Below, piece after piece: positions 35,225 through 42,579 of a stretch of DNA of 53,930 nucleotides. Origin of the DNA: an uncultured Lachnospiraceae bacterium. GTDB taxonomy: Bacteria > Bacillota > Clostridia > Lachnospirales > Lachnospiraceae. Each line of letters starts with the position of its first letter. Position 1 is the first letter of the stretch. A model generated the notes under the pieces. That model did no database searches, was not told the DNA's origin, and saw only the letters and a program-made list of their open reading frames with translations. The stretch is from positions 1 to 53,930 of the forward strand of contig OMUU01000150.1 of assembly GCA_900314295.1 (NCBI GenBank), given 5' to 3'. Made by a program: the position numbers and the translations under genes.

Positions 35225-36034
35225 TTATGCCTTCGGCTTCGGTCCGTACAGTCCGTCACGGAATCCTTCGATATACTCCATACAGTACTCATCGTTGCCC
35301 AGAAGAGCTTCTGTCGCAAAGATAACGCCCAGAAGATCCCGGTTGGTCGGGTCGAAGATCGCGCTGTCAAGTCCCGCCTTCATTGCGAGGACGGTAAATC
35401 CTATATTGACAAGCTTTCTCGCCGGCAGGTTGAAGGAAATATTACTTACAGCACCGGTGATATGAATGCTCGGGTACTCGCTGCGGATCGTCTGCATAAC
35501 GCTTTCTACCATTCCGATTCCATCCTCGGAGGTGCAGAGCATCTCGATCAGCGGATCAATGTGAATACGGCTCGGAGCGATGTTGTATTTCTTAGCCTCT
35601 TCCATAATGTGATGGAAGACTCTCAGTCTGTCATCCGCCGTCTTCGGGATTCCGGTATCGTCACTGCAAAGTGCGATGACCTCCCACTTTGTGTCGGCGA
35701 TCGCCGGGAAGAGAATATCAATCTTGTCGCCCTCTCCGGAAACCGAATTGATAATACCCGGCTTCTTGCAGTAAGGGAAAATCTCCTTCAGTACTCTTGG
35801 GCTCGGGCTGTCAACTGCGATCGGAACATCGGTAACCTCCTGAATGCAGTCAATCATCCATTTCAGTGTCTCTACTTCCTCTGCCTCCGGAACAGATGCG
35901 CAGCAGTCAATATAATCTGCTCTTGCATTTGCCTGGATCAGCGCACGGCGTTTGATTTCATCTGCGTCACGATTCTTAATCGCCTCTGCGACGGCAGGAA
36001 TCGATCCGTTGATCTTCTCTCCGATAATTATCAT
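35225..36034 (-). CDS. Methyltetrahydrofolate:corrinoid methyltransferase (pterin-binding)
   Basis: A 269-residue TIM-barrel pterin-binding enzyme similar to AcsE, MtvA and MtgA-type methyltransferases. It begins MIIIGEKINGSIPAV; other typical stretches are DVPIAVDSPSPRVLKEI and GIINSVSGEGDKI. It passes methyl groups between the adjacent corrinoid protein and tetrahydrofolate, feeding methyl groups into one-carbon metabolism. It is first in its operon; TTAGGAGGG lies upstream and a promoter with a palindrome lies at 36111-36165. Confidence 0.9.
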   Translation of the reverse strand: MIIIGEKINGSIPAVAEAIKNRDADEIKRRALIQANARADYIDCCASVPEAEEVETLKWMIDCIQEVTDVPIAVDSPSPRVLKEIFPYCKKPGIINSVSGEGDKIDILFPAIADTKWEVIALCSDDTGIPKTADDRLRVFHHIMEEAKKYNIAPSRIHIDPLIEMLCTSEDGIGMVESVMQTIRSEYPSIHITGAVSNISFNLPARKLVNIGFTVLAMKAGLDSAIFDPTNRDLLGVIFATEALLGNDEYCMEYIEGFRDGLYGPKPKA

Positions 36035-36110
36035 TGTAATACCCTCCTAAACATACTTTCCAATTATCGCGTTTTCCTTTCCGCAAGAACCCGCGAATGA
36101 GTATGACTCA

Positions 36111-36165
36111 AGTATAGCACTCTTTTGGTTAATGTACACAATGGAGGGGAATTTTACGTAAAATT
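36111..36165 (-). promoter_or_regulatory. Promoter and palindromic operator candidate upstream of the methyltransferase operon
   Basis: On the minus strand TGTACA and TATACT are 16 bases apart (-10 at 36111-36116, -35 at 36133-36138). Just upstream is a perfect 16-base palindrome AATTTTACGTAAAATT (36150-36165), a plausible regulator site. No cobalamin riboswitch was recognised. Confidence 0.5.
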
Positions 36166-36243
36166 TCAATGGATTTTATCCTTGATTTTTGTGGGACGAT
36201 GCACAAATGTGTGTGTTTTCTCTGTAATTAGCTACGATTTACG

Positions 36244-37107
36244 TCATTCTGACAGTTCCCCCTCGCCACAGACCTCCAGCACCTCCTGAAATTTCATTCT
36301 TCCGCCGAACAGATCCAGCGCGCTTCCGATCGTCACATGGATACGGTCTTTTCCTTCCGCCTTCAGCCACCGAAGATCCTCAAAGCTCCCCACTCCTCCG
36401 GCATAGGTGATAGGAAAAATCTCCCCTTCCCGCGCTGTCCCCGAAGCCGCCCTATTTTCAGAGATTTTCTCCGAGGCCCTGGAGATTCTCTCTGAAGCCT
36501 CTTCAAGGATATCCACCAGCTCCCGTTCGACTCCCATCGCCTTTCCCTCGACGTCAGCCGCGTGTATCAGAAATTCATCACAGTACTCTGCAAACGCACA
36601 AAGGGAATCAACCGTCACCTCCACATTCGTAAACTTCTGCCAGCGATCTGTCACGATATAATATTTCCCGTTCTTTTTCCGGCAGCTCAAGTCCAGAACA
36701 AGATTCTCTTTTCCCGCAGCACGCACAAGACGGTCAAGATTCTCCATGGAAACCCTTCCATCGCGAAAAACATAGGATGTCACGATGACATGACTTGCTC
36801 CCTTCTCCAGGAAAGACGCCGCATTCTCCGCATTGATACCGCCTCCGATCTGCAGCCCGCCCGGCCACGCCGCCAGAGCCGCCTCCGCCTGTGCCAGGGT
36901 AGCCGGATAATATTCAGACGACGGTGGATTCAGCAGAATGATATGGCCATTCCGAAGTCCGCACCTCCGATATAAATCCGCATAGAAAGCGGCATCCTGC
37001 TCCGAGACAAAATTCTCCGCGGCAAAATCTCCCGCGTCCTTCAGCGTTCCCCCTACGATCTGCTTCACTTTTCCATTATGTATGTCTATGCACGGCCGAA
37101 ATTCCAT
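36244..37107 (-). CDS. hisA: HisA isomerase, eukaryotic (HIS6) type
   Basis: A 287-residue TIM-barrel ProFAR isomerase. It aligns by eye with yeast His6 rather than bacterial HisA: CIDIHNGKVKQIVGGTLKD, LQIGGGINAENA, HVIVTSYVF, LVLDLSCRKKNGKYYIVTDR, and EFLIHAADVEGKAMGVE. An insert near residues 205-225 (ERISRASEKISENRA) is partly self-similar. It converts ProFAR to PRFAR in histidine synthesis. No other his gene is nearby. ATG 37107 is chosen over ATG 37113 because GGGAG is seven bases from it. Confidence 0.87.
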   Translation of the reverse strand: MEFRPCIDIHNGKVKQIVGGTLKDAGDFAAENFVSEQDAAFYADLYRRCGLRNGHIILLNPPSSEYYPATLAQAEAALAAWPGGLQIGGGINAENAASFLEKGASHVIVTSYVFRDGRVSMENLDRLVRAAGKENLVLDLSCRKKNGKYYIVTDRWQKFTNVEVTVDSLCAFAEYCDEFLIHAADVEGKAMGVERELVDILEEASERISRASEKISENRAASGTAREGEIFPITYAGGVGSFEDLRWLKAEGKDRIHVTIGSALDLFGGRMKFQEVLEVCGEGELSE

Positions 37108-37159
37108 ATCCATTCTCCCTTTCCTGCTGCAGTTACTGTTTATGCATAGTTGACCAGGA

Positions 37160-37236
37160 AAGGATTTCACAGCCAGTATGCGAAGGGCAACAGGGCTGTG
37201 AAAACCTTGCCTTTCAAATATTCCGTGAACAGCAAC
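37160..37236 (+). repeat. Repeat B, single divergent arm
   Basis: It matches one arm of repeat B: GGATTTCACAGCCAGTATGCG, then GGGCTGTGAAAACCTTGCCTTT and the end GTGAACAGCAAC. Changes on both sides (CACAGC and GCTGTG in place of TACAG and CTGTA) look compensatory. It lies between hisA and the rubredoxin promoter. Confidence 0.6.
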
Positions 37237-37275
37237 CTGCTGCGATATATTTGCATTATAAATCTCTGTTTTGCC

Positions 37276-37305
37276 TTGTCAAACCCCGTCCCTTCATAAT
37301 ATAAT
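37276..37305 (+). promoter_or_regulatory. Promoter for rubredoxin
   Basis: TTGTCA (37276-37281) and a perfect TATAAT (37300-37305) are 18 bases apart, leaving a leader of about 95 bases before the rubredoxin ATG. Confidence 0.65.
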
Positions 37306-37408
37306 GCAGTCGTAATCGAAAAATATTCTTCGCTGGATTTCCCGGCGGGAATTTTTTACAAATCAACTTATTCTAATTGTTCTAATCACAGAAGGGATGG
37401 TAATTACT

Positions 37409-37570
37409 ATGCAGAAGTATGAATGTGGTCCTTGCGGATATGTATATGATCCTGCAGAGGGAGATCCGGATAACGGAATCGCTCCCGGAACAGCATTTGA
37501 AGATCTCCCGGATGATTGGGTTTGCCCGATCTGCGGAGCCGGCAAGGAGGATTTCTCCCCGGTTGACTGA
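37409..37570 (+). CDS. Rubredoxin
   Basis: A 53-residue rubredoxin with two cysteine pairs binding one iron: ECGPCGY (C6, C9) and VCPICGAGK, plus the conserved [12 protein letters not shown] and [11 protein letters not shown]. It is a soluble electron carrier, likely serving peroxide or superoxide reduction in an anaerobe and perhaps the rubrerythrin encoded at 41806-42453. It is monocistronic with its own promoter. Confidence 0.97.
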   Translation: MQKYECGPCGYVYDPAEGDPDNGIAPGTAFEDLPDDWVCPICGAGKEDFSPVD

Positions 37571-37600
37571 TATCTTCTAAAAGAGTCAGCGTGATCCCTG

Positions 37601-37660
37601 CGCGATAGCGAGATAAAACACGAATACTTCGCATTCGGCTGCGGCTCACTGTTCGCGTAA
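37601..37660 (-). repeat. Repeat A, internally deleted copy
   Basis: Only about 60 bases remain: GCGATAGCGAGATAAAACAC joins directly to GAATACTTCGCATTCGGC and ends GTTCGCGTAA at the terminator. The join falls at a short ACAC-like repeat, suggesting a slippage deletion. The terminator-side half is intact. Confidence 0.8.
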
Positions 37661-37662
37661 AA

Positions 37663-37712
37663 AACCATTTCAGGCTTCCGACCGGATTCGTCCATGGAAA
37701 CCTGAAATGGTT
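37663..37712. terminator. Intrinsic terminator between rubredoxin and the 822-residue protein gene
   Basis: AACCATTTCAGG pairs with CCTGAAATGGTT with a TTCC/GGAA extension; there are T-runs on both sides, so it serves both convergent genes. Confidence 0.88.
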
Positions 37713-37760
37713 ATTTTTTATATAGGTTCTTTAAAGGCGTAACTTCTGCAATTCATATTC

Positions 37761-40229
37761 TTAATCAGCGACATAGCTCAGGAACTGATACGCATTCTTC
37801 TTGAAGATCACATCCGCGTCATCTGTAGCCACTGCTTTTGCCGCTCCGCTCTTTTTGTCGTAGATCCAGATATTATACTCGTCATACCCGATCACATAAT
37901 ACACACTGCCCTCTGAAATCTTCGCGATAACCGGATATCCCTTTGCGATTTGGTAATACAGCTCCTCCCGGGAGCAGCCAGACAAATTCAACACGGTATA
38001 ATCGGATCCAAGCAGATCACGGAGTCCCTTCGAATCAAAGGAGAGATTCAGGAATCCCTCCGGCAACGATGCGGTGTCAATCGTATAAGAGGATGGCCAG
38101 TCACCTCTGACCCACAGATACCTCTGCGCCCCATCCAGCACAAATCCCGACACAGCATCCGCCGCAACGATTGCCTGCCTTGCGCTTCTGTATATGCCTT
38201 GCAGCCCGCCGAATCCATAAACCGAATACCGTTTCTGATCCGATTCGGGCCACTCCAGAATCGTCTCGGATCCGGCCTTCGTATAGAGAATCTTCGCACT
38301 CTGCTGTGTGATATCCCTGGCTGAGACGGTTCCAAGACTAAGCACCATCTCCTGACCGGTCCTGGTATCCGTTGTTGTACTGAGACTTACTCCTTCATCT
38401 TCCTCGTCATTCTTCACGATGCGGTCCGTTCCGGCATTCTGATAAGTGCCGTTTGACAATGTTGCCAGCGTAAGTGCAAGTCCGTCCTGCTCCTCTGTCA
38501 CTGCGGTGACATACTCATTCTCTTTCTGATAGTCTTTCTTTACTTTTCCGTCGCTGTTCTCAATCACCAGTCGATACATTCCACAGGTAACCGTTCCGTC
38601 GCTGCCGGCAAGCACATTGTCGCCTTTGACCAGCCCGTAGACATAATCATTGTTTACAAAACCACAGGAAACAATGGCCTCTCCGTCCGGCGCCGGAATC
38701 TGCAGCGACTTTCCGCTTTCCAGATCAAGCATTGTTGCTGTCTTCGACCCGCCTTCATTATCGCTGTCCAGCCACGCGACCACCTGCTGCGATTCCGATG
38801 ACGCAAATCCGCTGCTGTCGATCGTATCCTGCACCACATCATAGGAACCGTCCGTCAGGTTAATCTTGCACAATTCCGTCCCCAGAAACAGATACAGCTC
38901 ATCCTTGCTACTCACGTAGGAAAGCCGGGAGATGTTCCGTTTCAGCACCTCATAGCTCTGATTGAGAGGAATGAACATCCTCTCCTCCGAAATATCCGTG
39001 TCCGGCGAATACGTGAACACGCCCGCGCCCATACGGCCCTCATGGGCTCCGGACGGCATATAGCCGTACACCACAAACGTGACGTCTCCGTTCTCCGACA
39101 CATTCTCGATCGCAAAATCATGCTGTTCCTTCTCCGTGCGGTCATCAAACGTATACTTGCCGCTTGTTTTTTCCCGGAAGGAAAAAAGACAGGTCAGCGC
39201 GCCGGTCTCTGTATTGTACGACCACAGGTCCCCGTTTTCGGCAAAAGCAACGATATTGCCGGTCTGGCTGGCCGCGTAAGAGAGATCGCTCTTCTGTACG
39301 CCGAGCAGCAGTCCGCTGTCCGTCTGCACCGGCAGACTGCTGTCAAAGATCAGGGTCGCCGTCCTCTTGAAGTTCAAAAGGGATATATTCTCCGTGCCAT
39401 CCGCATACTTCATGCGAAAAAAATCACGAACCTTATAATACTCCGTATGATCCTCGCTGTCCTTTGCGCTGATAATGTAATCCGCCTTCATGCTGACCGT
39501 CGTTGTATTGCATTCACAGATCACCGGCACTGCCTCCGTGACCATAGACGGCGCGAGGTCTCCCCAGGTAACCGTATCCGTATCGGACGTGATGTCAACA
39601 TTCGTGAAATTACCGGTCGGCGCGGTGCCACTCGTCTCCAGATAGCCCGCCAGCGCGTCCTGATTCTTCTTGTCCAGACACATGATTCCGAAATCACGGA
39701 CGAACTTCAGGTAGCCGCTGAAATCAATGCCACTCCCCTGTACAAGTCTCGTATAATAGCGGACATCGCCTCCCTCCTTCAGGTTCAGGTCGATGCAAAG
39801 CATGTATTCCTGGCCTGCCCGGAGATTTGAATTTGCTGTAAAGGAGGCGGTTATCGACCCGTCATCTCCTGTCTTCTTCTCCGTGATTTCTCCGTTTTCC
39901 ACAAGGTTCTCATCCGCAATGGAGGAAATCTCATAGCTCACTCCTGTTATTGCCGATTCCTTCGGGTCAATCCGAACGGAAAGCTTCTTCGACGACGGAA
40001 GCGGCGTAACGGAATCCCTCTCCCACGTTTCCTGCAGGTTTCCCCGCACACCGACCATTTCATTTACATCCGTCCCGTCGATCTCCATGAAAACGACCGG
40101 AAGCGTCGGCCCCGTCGCCGCCTCCGTATTCTCCGGCTCCTGTCTGCGGTTAATCCGCAGTGTAAACAGAATGACCCCTGCCGCAAAAATCGCCAGCAGT
40201 ATAAAAAAAACACGAATTGCCTTCTTCAT
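37761..40229 (-). CDS. Membrane-anchored extracytoplasmic protein with C39-like C-terminal domain, unknown function
   Basis: 822 residues. One N-terminal membrane anchor (about 4-24) is followed by a large extracellular region rich in beta strands; about 320-680 reads like repeated WD/propeller-type strands (DLWSYNTETGALTCLF, ELYLFLGTELCKINLTDGSY). The last about 90 residues resemble a peptidase C39-type fold (GCSREELYYQIAKGYPVIAK, then YYVIGYDEYNIWIYDK), but the usual catalytic cysteine is not evident and the expected histidine before V-x-GYD is tyrosine, so it is probably inactive. I do not recognise a characterised homolog. It appears monocistronic. Confidence 0.8.
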   Translation of the reverse strand: MKKAIRVFFILLAIFAAGVILFTLRINRRQEPENTEAATGPTLPVVFMEIDGTDVNEMVGVRGNLQETWERDSVTPLPSSKKLSVRIDPKESAITGVSYEISSIADENLVENGEITEKKTGDDGSITASFTANSNLRAGQEYMLCIDLNLKEGGDVRYYTRLVQGSGIDFSGYLKFVRDFGIMCLDKKNQDALAGYLETSGTAPTGNFTNVDITSDTDTVTWGDLAPSMVTEAVPVICECNTTTVSMKADYIISAKDSEDHTEYYKVRDFFRMKYADGTENISLLNFKRTATLIFDSSLPVQTDSGLLLGVQKSDLSYAASQTGNIVAFAENGDLWSYNTETGALTCLFSFREKTSGKYTFDDRTEKEQHDFAIENVSENGDVTFVVYGYMPSGAHEGRMGAGVFTYSPDTDISEERMFIPLNQSYEVLKRNISRLSYVSSKDELYLFLGTELCKINLTDGSYDVVQDTIDSSGFASSESQQVVAWLDSDNEGGSKTATMLDLESGKSLQIPAPDGEAIVSCGFVNNDYVYGLVKGDNVLAGSDGTVTCGMYRLVIENSDGKVKKDYQKENEYVTAVTEEQDGLALTLATLSNGTYQNAGTDRIVKNDEEDEGVSLSTTTDTRTGQEMVLSLGTVSARDITQQSAKILYTKAGSETILEWPESDQKRYSVYGFGGLQGIYRSARQAIVAADAVSGFVLDGAQRYLWVRGDWPSSYTIDTASLPEGFLNLSFDSKGLRDLLGSDYTVLNLSGCSREELYYQIAKGYPVIAKISEGSVYYVIGYDEYNIWIYDKKSGAAKAVATDDADVIFKKNAYQFLSYVAD

Positions 40230-40322
40230 AAATTCTTTATTGCTCCCCTGAATTATCTTTTTCCCTTTTTCCGGGCTCCTTCCGGTATCAGATTCTCCCC
40301 TTTACCCCGACCGCTTTCGGGA

Positions 40323-41252
40323 TCAGATCTCCGCCATCCGGATCTCCCCGATGCTCGCAAAGTTCTTTCCTTCCGGCAAGTTCCGGATTTCTACCCGCTC
40401 TCTGCTCCACGGATCTGTGAAGATCAGACGGAATGCGCACAGAGCCGGGAAATCTCCATGCTCTCCCCTTCTTTTTTCCGCAAAATCCGTCCCTCTTCCA
40501 CTCTCTATACCGTATTTCCGGTCTCCGACGATCGGCATCCCCGCATGCGAAAGCTGCAGCCGGATCTGATGATGTCTGCCCGTGTCCAGATCGACGAGAA
40601 GCAGAGCCCTTTTCATACCGGTCTGTTCCGCTCCGGACATCTTAAGCATCCTGTATTGCAGAATTGCCTTCTGCGCACCCGGCGTGCCTTCATGGACAAT
40701 CCTCGATGTGTTTCCTCTGCCGTCACGCGCCATAAAATCCGAAAGCTCATGCCATTTCCCATCCTCCGGATTCATGTCGCGTGCCATTTCCATCTCATTG
40801 CCCGGTTCTATTCTGCCTGTCATTTCAATCCCGTCGCCCGGTTCTATTCTGCCTGTCATTTCGTTGCCGGCGTCCGGTTCTATTCTGCCTGTCATTTTGA
40901 TGTCATTACCGGACGGCCCCTTCTTTTCGATCAGGCATACCACAGCCAGATACTCCTTGCGGATTTCATGATTTCTCAGCATCTCGGAAAGCTTTGCCGC
41001 CGCCTTCGGATTCTTCGCGAAGAGAACAATGCCTTCCACAGGCTGATCGAGGCGGTTGATCACCGCCAGATACGGAGCCTCGGGCAGCCCTGTCTTTCCC
41101 TGTAACCGTCTCTCCCTGCGCTGCCGCGCCGCAAGCTCATTCAGAACCTGATTCACCAGATCCATCTGTCCCAGCTTCCCCGACTGCGTCGCCATGCCCG
41201 CCGGTTTCCTTACGGCTATATAGTTTTCCGTTTCCTTGAGAATTCTGATCAT
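40323..41252 (-). CDS. RluA-family pseudouridine synthase with internal tandem repeat
   Basis: 309 residues from the start MIRILKETENYIAVRKPAG. The catalytic aspartate is D69 in AVINRLDQPVEGIVLFAK, a variant of the usual HRLD motif. Later ALLLVDLDTGRHHQIRLQLS and AGMPIVGDRKYG are typical. Residues 120-150 are three 12-residue repeats (MTGRIEP plus a variable five) inserted in a loop before GKWHELSDFMARDGRGNTS. The enzyme isomerises uridine in rRNA or tRNA; the target is unknown. The start is uncertain: an in-frame ATG at 41306 is possible. Confidence 0.88.
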   Translation of the reverse strand: MIRILKETENYIAVRKPAGMATQSGKLGQMDLVNQVLNELAARQRRERRLQGKTGLPEAPYLAVINRLDQPVEGIVLFAKNPKAAAKLSEMLRNHEIRKEYLAVVCLIEKKGPSGNDIKMTGRIEPDAGNEMTGRIEPGDGIEMTGRIEPGNEMEMARDMNPEDGKWHELSDFMARDGRGNTSRIVHEGTPGAQKAILQYRMLKMSGAEQTGMKRALLLVDLDTGRHHQIRLQLSHAGMPIVGDRKYGIESGRGTDFAEKRRGEHGDFPALCAFRLIFTDPWSRERVEIRNLPEGKNFASIGEIRMAEI

Positions 41253-41307
41253 CCGCCCTATCTGTCTGCTCCTTTCTCTTACTATAACTGCATATTCCCA
41301 TTCCATA

Positions 41308-41406
41308 CAGCTTCCATGAGCAGAAATTTCTCGTTTCTTTCAGCTTCTATAAGCAGAAATTTCTTGTTTCTTTCAGCTTCTATAAGCAGAAATCTCTCGT
41401 TCCATT
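41308..41406. repeat. Tandem 33-bp repeat, three units
   Basis: Units beginning CAGCTTC-TA-AAGCAGAAAT-type sequence start at 41308, 41341 and 41374, each 33 bases long, with only a few differences. They lie directly upstream of the pseudouridine synthase gene. Confidence 0.88.
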
Positions 41407-41470
41407 CCGTTACCATAATTTCACATCATGTTTTGAATTATACACCAAGATATCCCGCCTTATCTACAAC

Positions 41471-41606
41471 AAAAGCCGCCGCTTTACGGAATTCCCCAAA
41501 AGCGGTTGCTTCTTAAACACTACTCAAACGTCAAGTATTTTATATCACCTTTGCCCTTTGCCATACAAGTACCATCCAGACAGCCCACTGTCGTTACGGA
41601 TGGTAC
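41471..41606. other. Two stem-loops in the gap upstream of the pseudouridine synthase
   Basis: The first (41471-41514) pairs CCGCTTT with AAAGCGG and has T on the plus side. The second (41569-41606) is nested: GTACCATCC with GGATGGTAC outside, GACAG with CTGTC inside. The 500-base gap 41307-41805 also holds a tandem repeat and a repeat A copy; no gene is seen. Confidence 0.5.
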
Positions 41607-41635
41607 TTCCATCACTACTTTGATATTTCTCGCCA

Positions 41636-41732
41636 ACGAGATAAAACGCGCCGCGCGAGTTTTATCCCGCTATCGCGACGCTTGCCGCACACGAATACTT
41701 CGCATTCGGCTGCGGCTCACTGTTCACGTAAA
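41636..41732 (-). repeat. Repeat A copy with pairing-informative substitutions
   Basis: It differs from consensus in the loop (GCGCCGCGC) and in one stem base (TTTATCCCG instead of TTTATCTCG). Read as minus-strand RNA the change gives a G-U pair; read as plus-strand RNA it gives an A-C mismatch. It is directly next to the rubrerythrin terminator. Confidence 0.87.
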
Positions 41733-41737
41733 AAAGC

Positions 41738-41763
41738 GGCGACAAAGCCGAAACTTTGTCGCC
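41738..41763 (-). terminator. Intrinsic terminator of the rubrerythrin gene
   Basis: GGCGACAAAG pairs with CTTTGTCGCC around a 6-base loop, followed on the minus strand by GCTTTTTTACG, which leads into repeat A. Confidence 0.88.
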
Positions 41764-41805
41764 ACTTCACACTATAACGCACTTATAGGATCAAAACTGA
41801 CCGTT

Positions 41806-42453
41806 TCAGTAGTTCTCCTCATGAACCTCGAAGAAGGACTGCGGATGATTGCATACCGGACAAACCTCCGGAGCCTCCATGCCGACTACGATATGGCCGC
41901 AGTTTCTGCACTCCCATACCTTGACCTCACTCTTCTTGAAGACCTCTTTCATCTCCACATTGTGAAGCAGCTTGCGGTAGCGCTCCTCATGCGTCTTCTC
42001 GATTGCCGCGACACCGCGGAATCTCTCTGCCAGCTCATGGAAGCCTTCCTGATCCGCCTCTCTTGCCATGCGGGCGTACATATCGGTCCATTCATAATTC
42101 TCTCCGAGAGCGCCCTCCAGCAGATTCTTCTCGGTATCTCCCAGCATGCCAAGTTCCTTGAACCACAGCTTTGCATGCTCCTTCTCGTTATCCGCTGTCT
42201 TCAGGAACAGAGCGGCAATCTGCTCAAATCCCTGTTTCTTGGCAACCGATGCGAAATATGTGTATTTGTTGCGGGCCTGTGACTCACCGGCAAAAGCCTC
42301 GAGAAGATTCTTCTCTGTTTTCGTTCCCGCGTACGGATTCTTCTTCTCCTCTGTAACCGGTTCAAAAACTCCCTTCTGATGGCACTTCGGGCACTCCTCC
42401 GGAGCCTTGTCGCCTTCATACACATAACCGCAGACCTTACATTTGAACTTCAT
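41806..42453 (-). CDS. Rubrerythrin with rubredoxin-like domains at both ends
   Basis: 215 residues. The N-terminal metal site is [20 protein letters not shown] (C5 to C24); the central ferritin-like di-iron domain has [19 protein letters not shown] and [11 protein letters not shown] glutamate/histidine ligands; the C-terminal rubredoxin site is [20 protein letters not shown]. Classical rubrerythrin has only the C-terminal site and reverse rubrerythrin only the N-terminal one. It reduces hydrogen peroxide in anaerobes. Start at 42453: GGAGGG is about seven bases upstream. Longer in-frame sequence is leader. Confidence 0.93.
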   Translation of the reverse strand: MKFKCKVCGYVYEGDKAPEECPKCHQKGVFEPVTEEKKNPYAGTKTEKNLLEAFAGESQARNKYTYFASVAKKQGFEQIAALFLKTADNEKEHAKLWFKELGMLGDTEKNLLEGALGENYEWTDMYARMAREADQEGFHELAERFRGVAAIEKTHEERYRKLLHNVEMKEVFKKSEVKVWECRNCGHIVVGMEAPEVCPVCNHPQSFFEVHEENY

Positions 42454-42579
42454 ACGTAAACCCTCCTTTTTTCGAATAGATATGCCTGTTTTGCTGATTA
42501 TTCTCATTATTTCGAGAATTCCTTGCAGTTTTTTCCCTGCATCTCTATTATATGGGATTCTCATGAAAAATAGCAACTG

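Noticed and set aside
37571..37720. Pseudogene downstream of rubredoxin
   Set aside because: The sequence is fully explained by the short repeat A copy and a bidirectional terminator.
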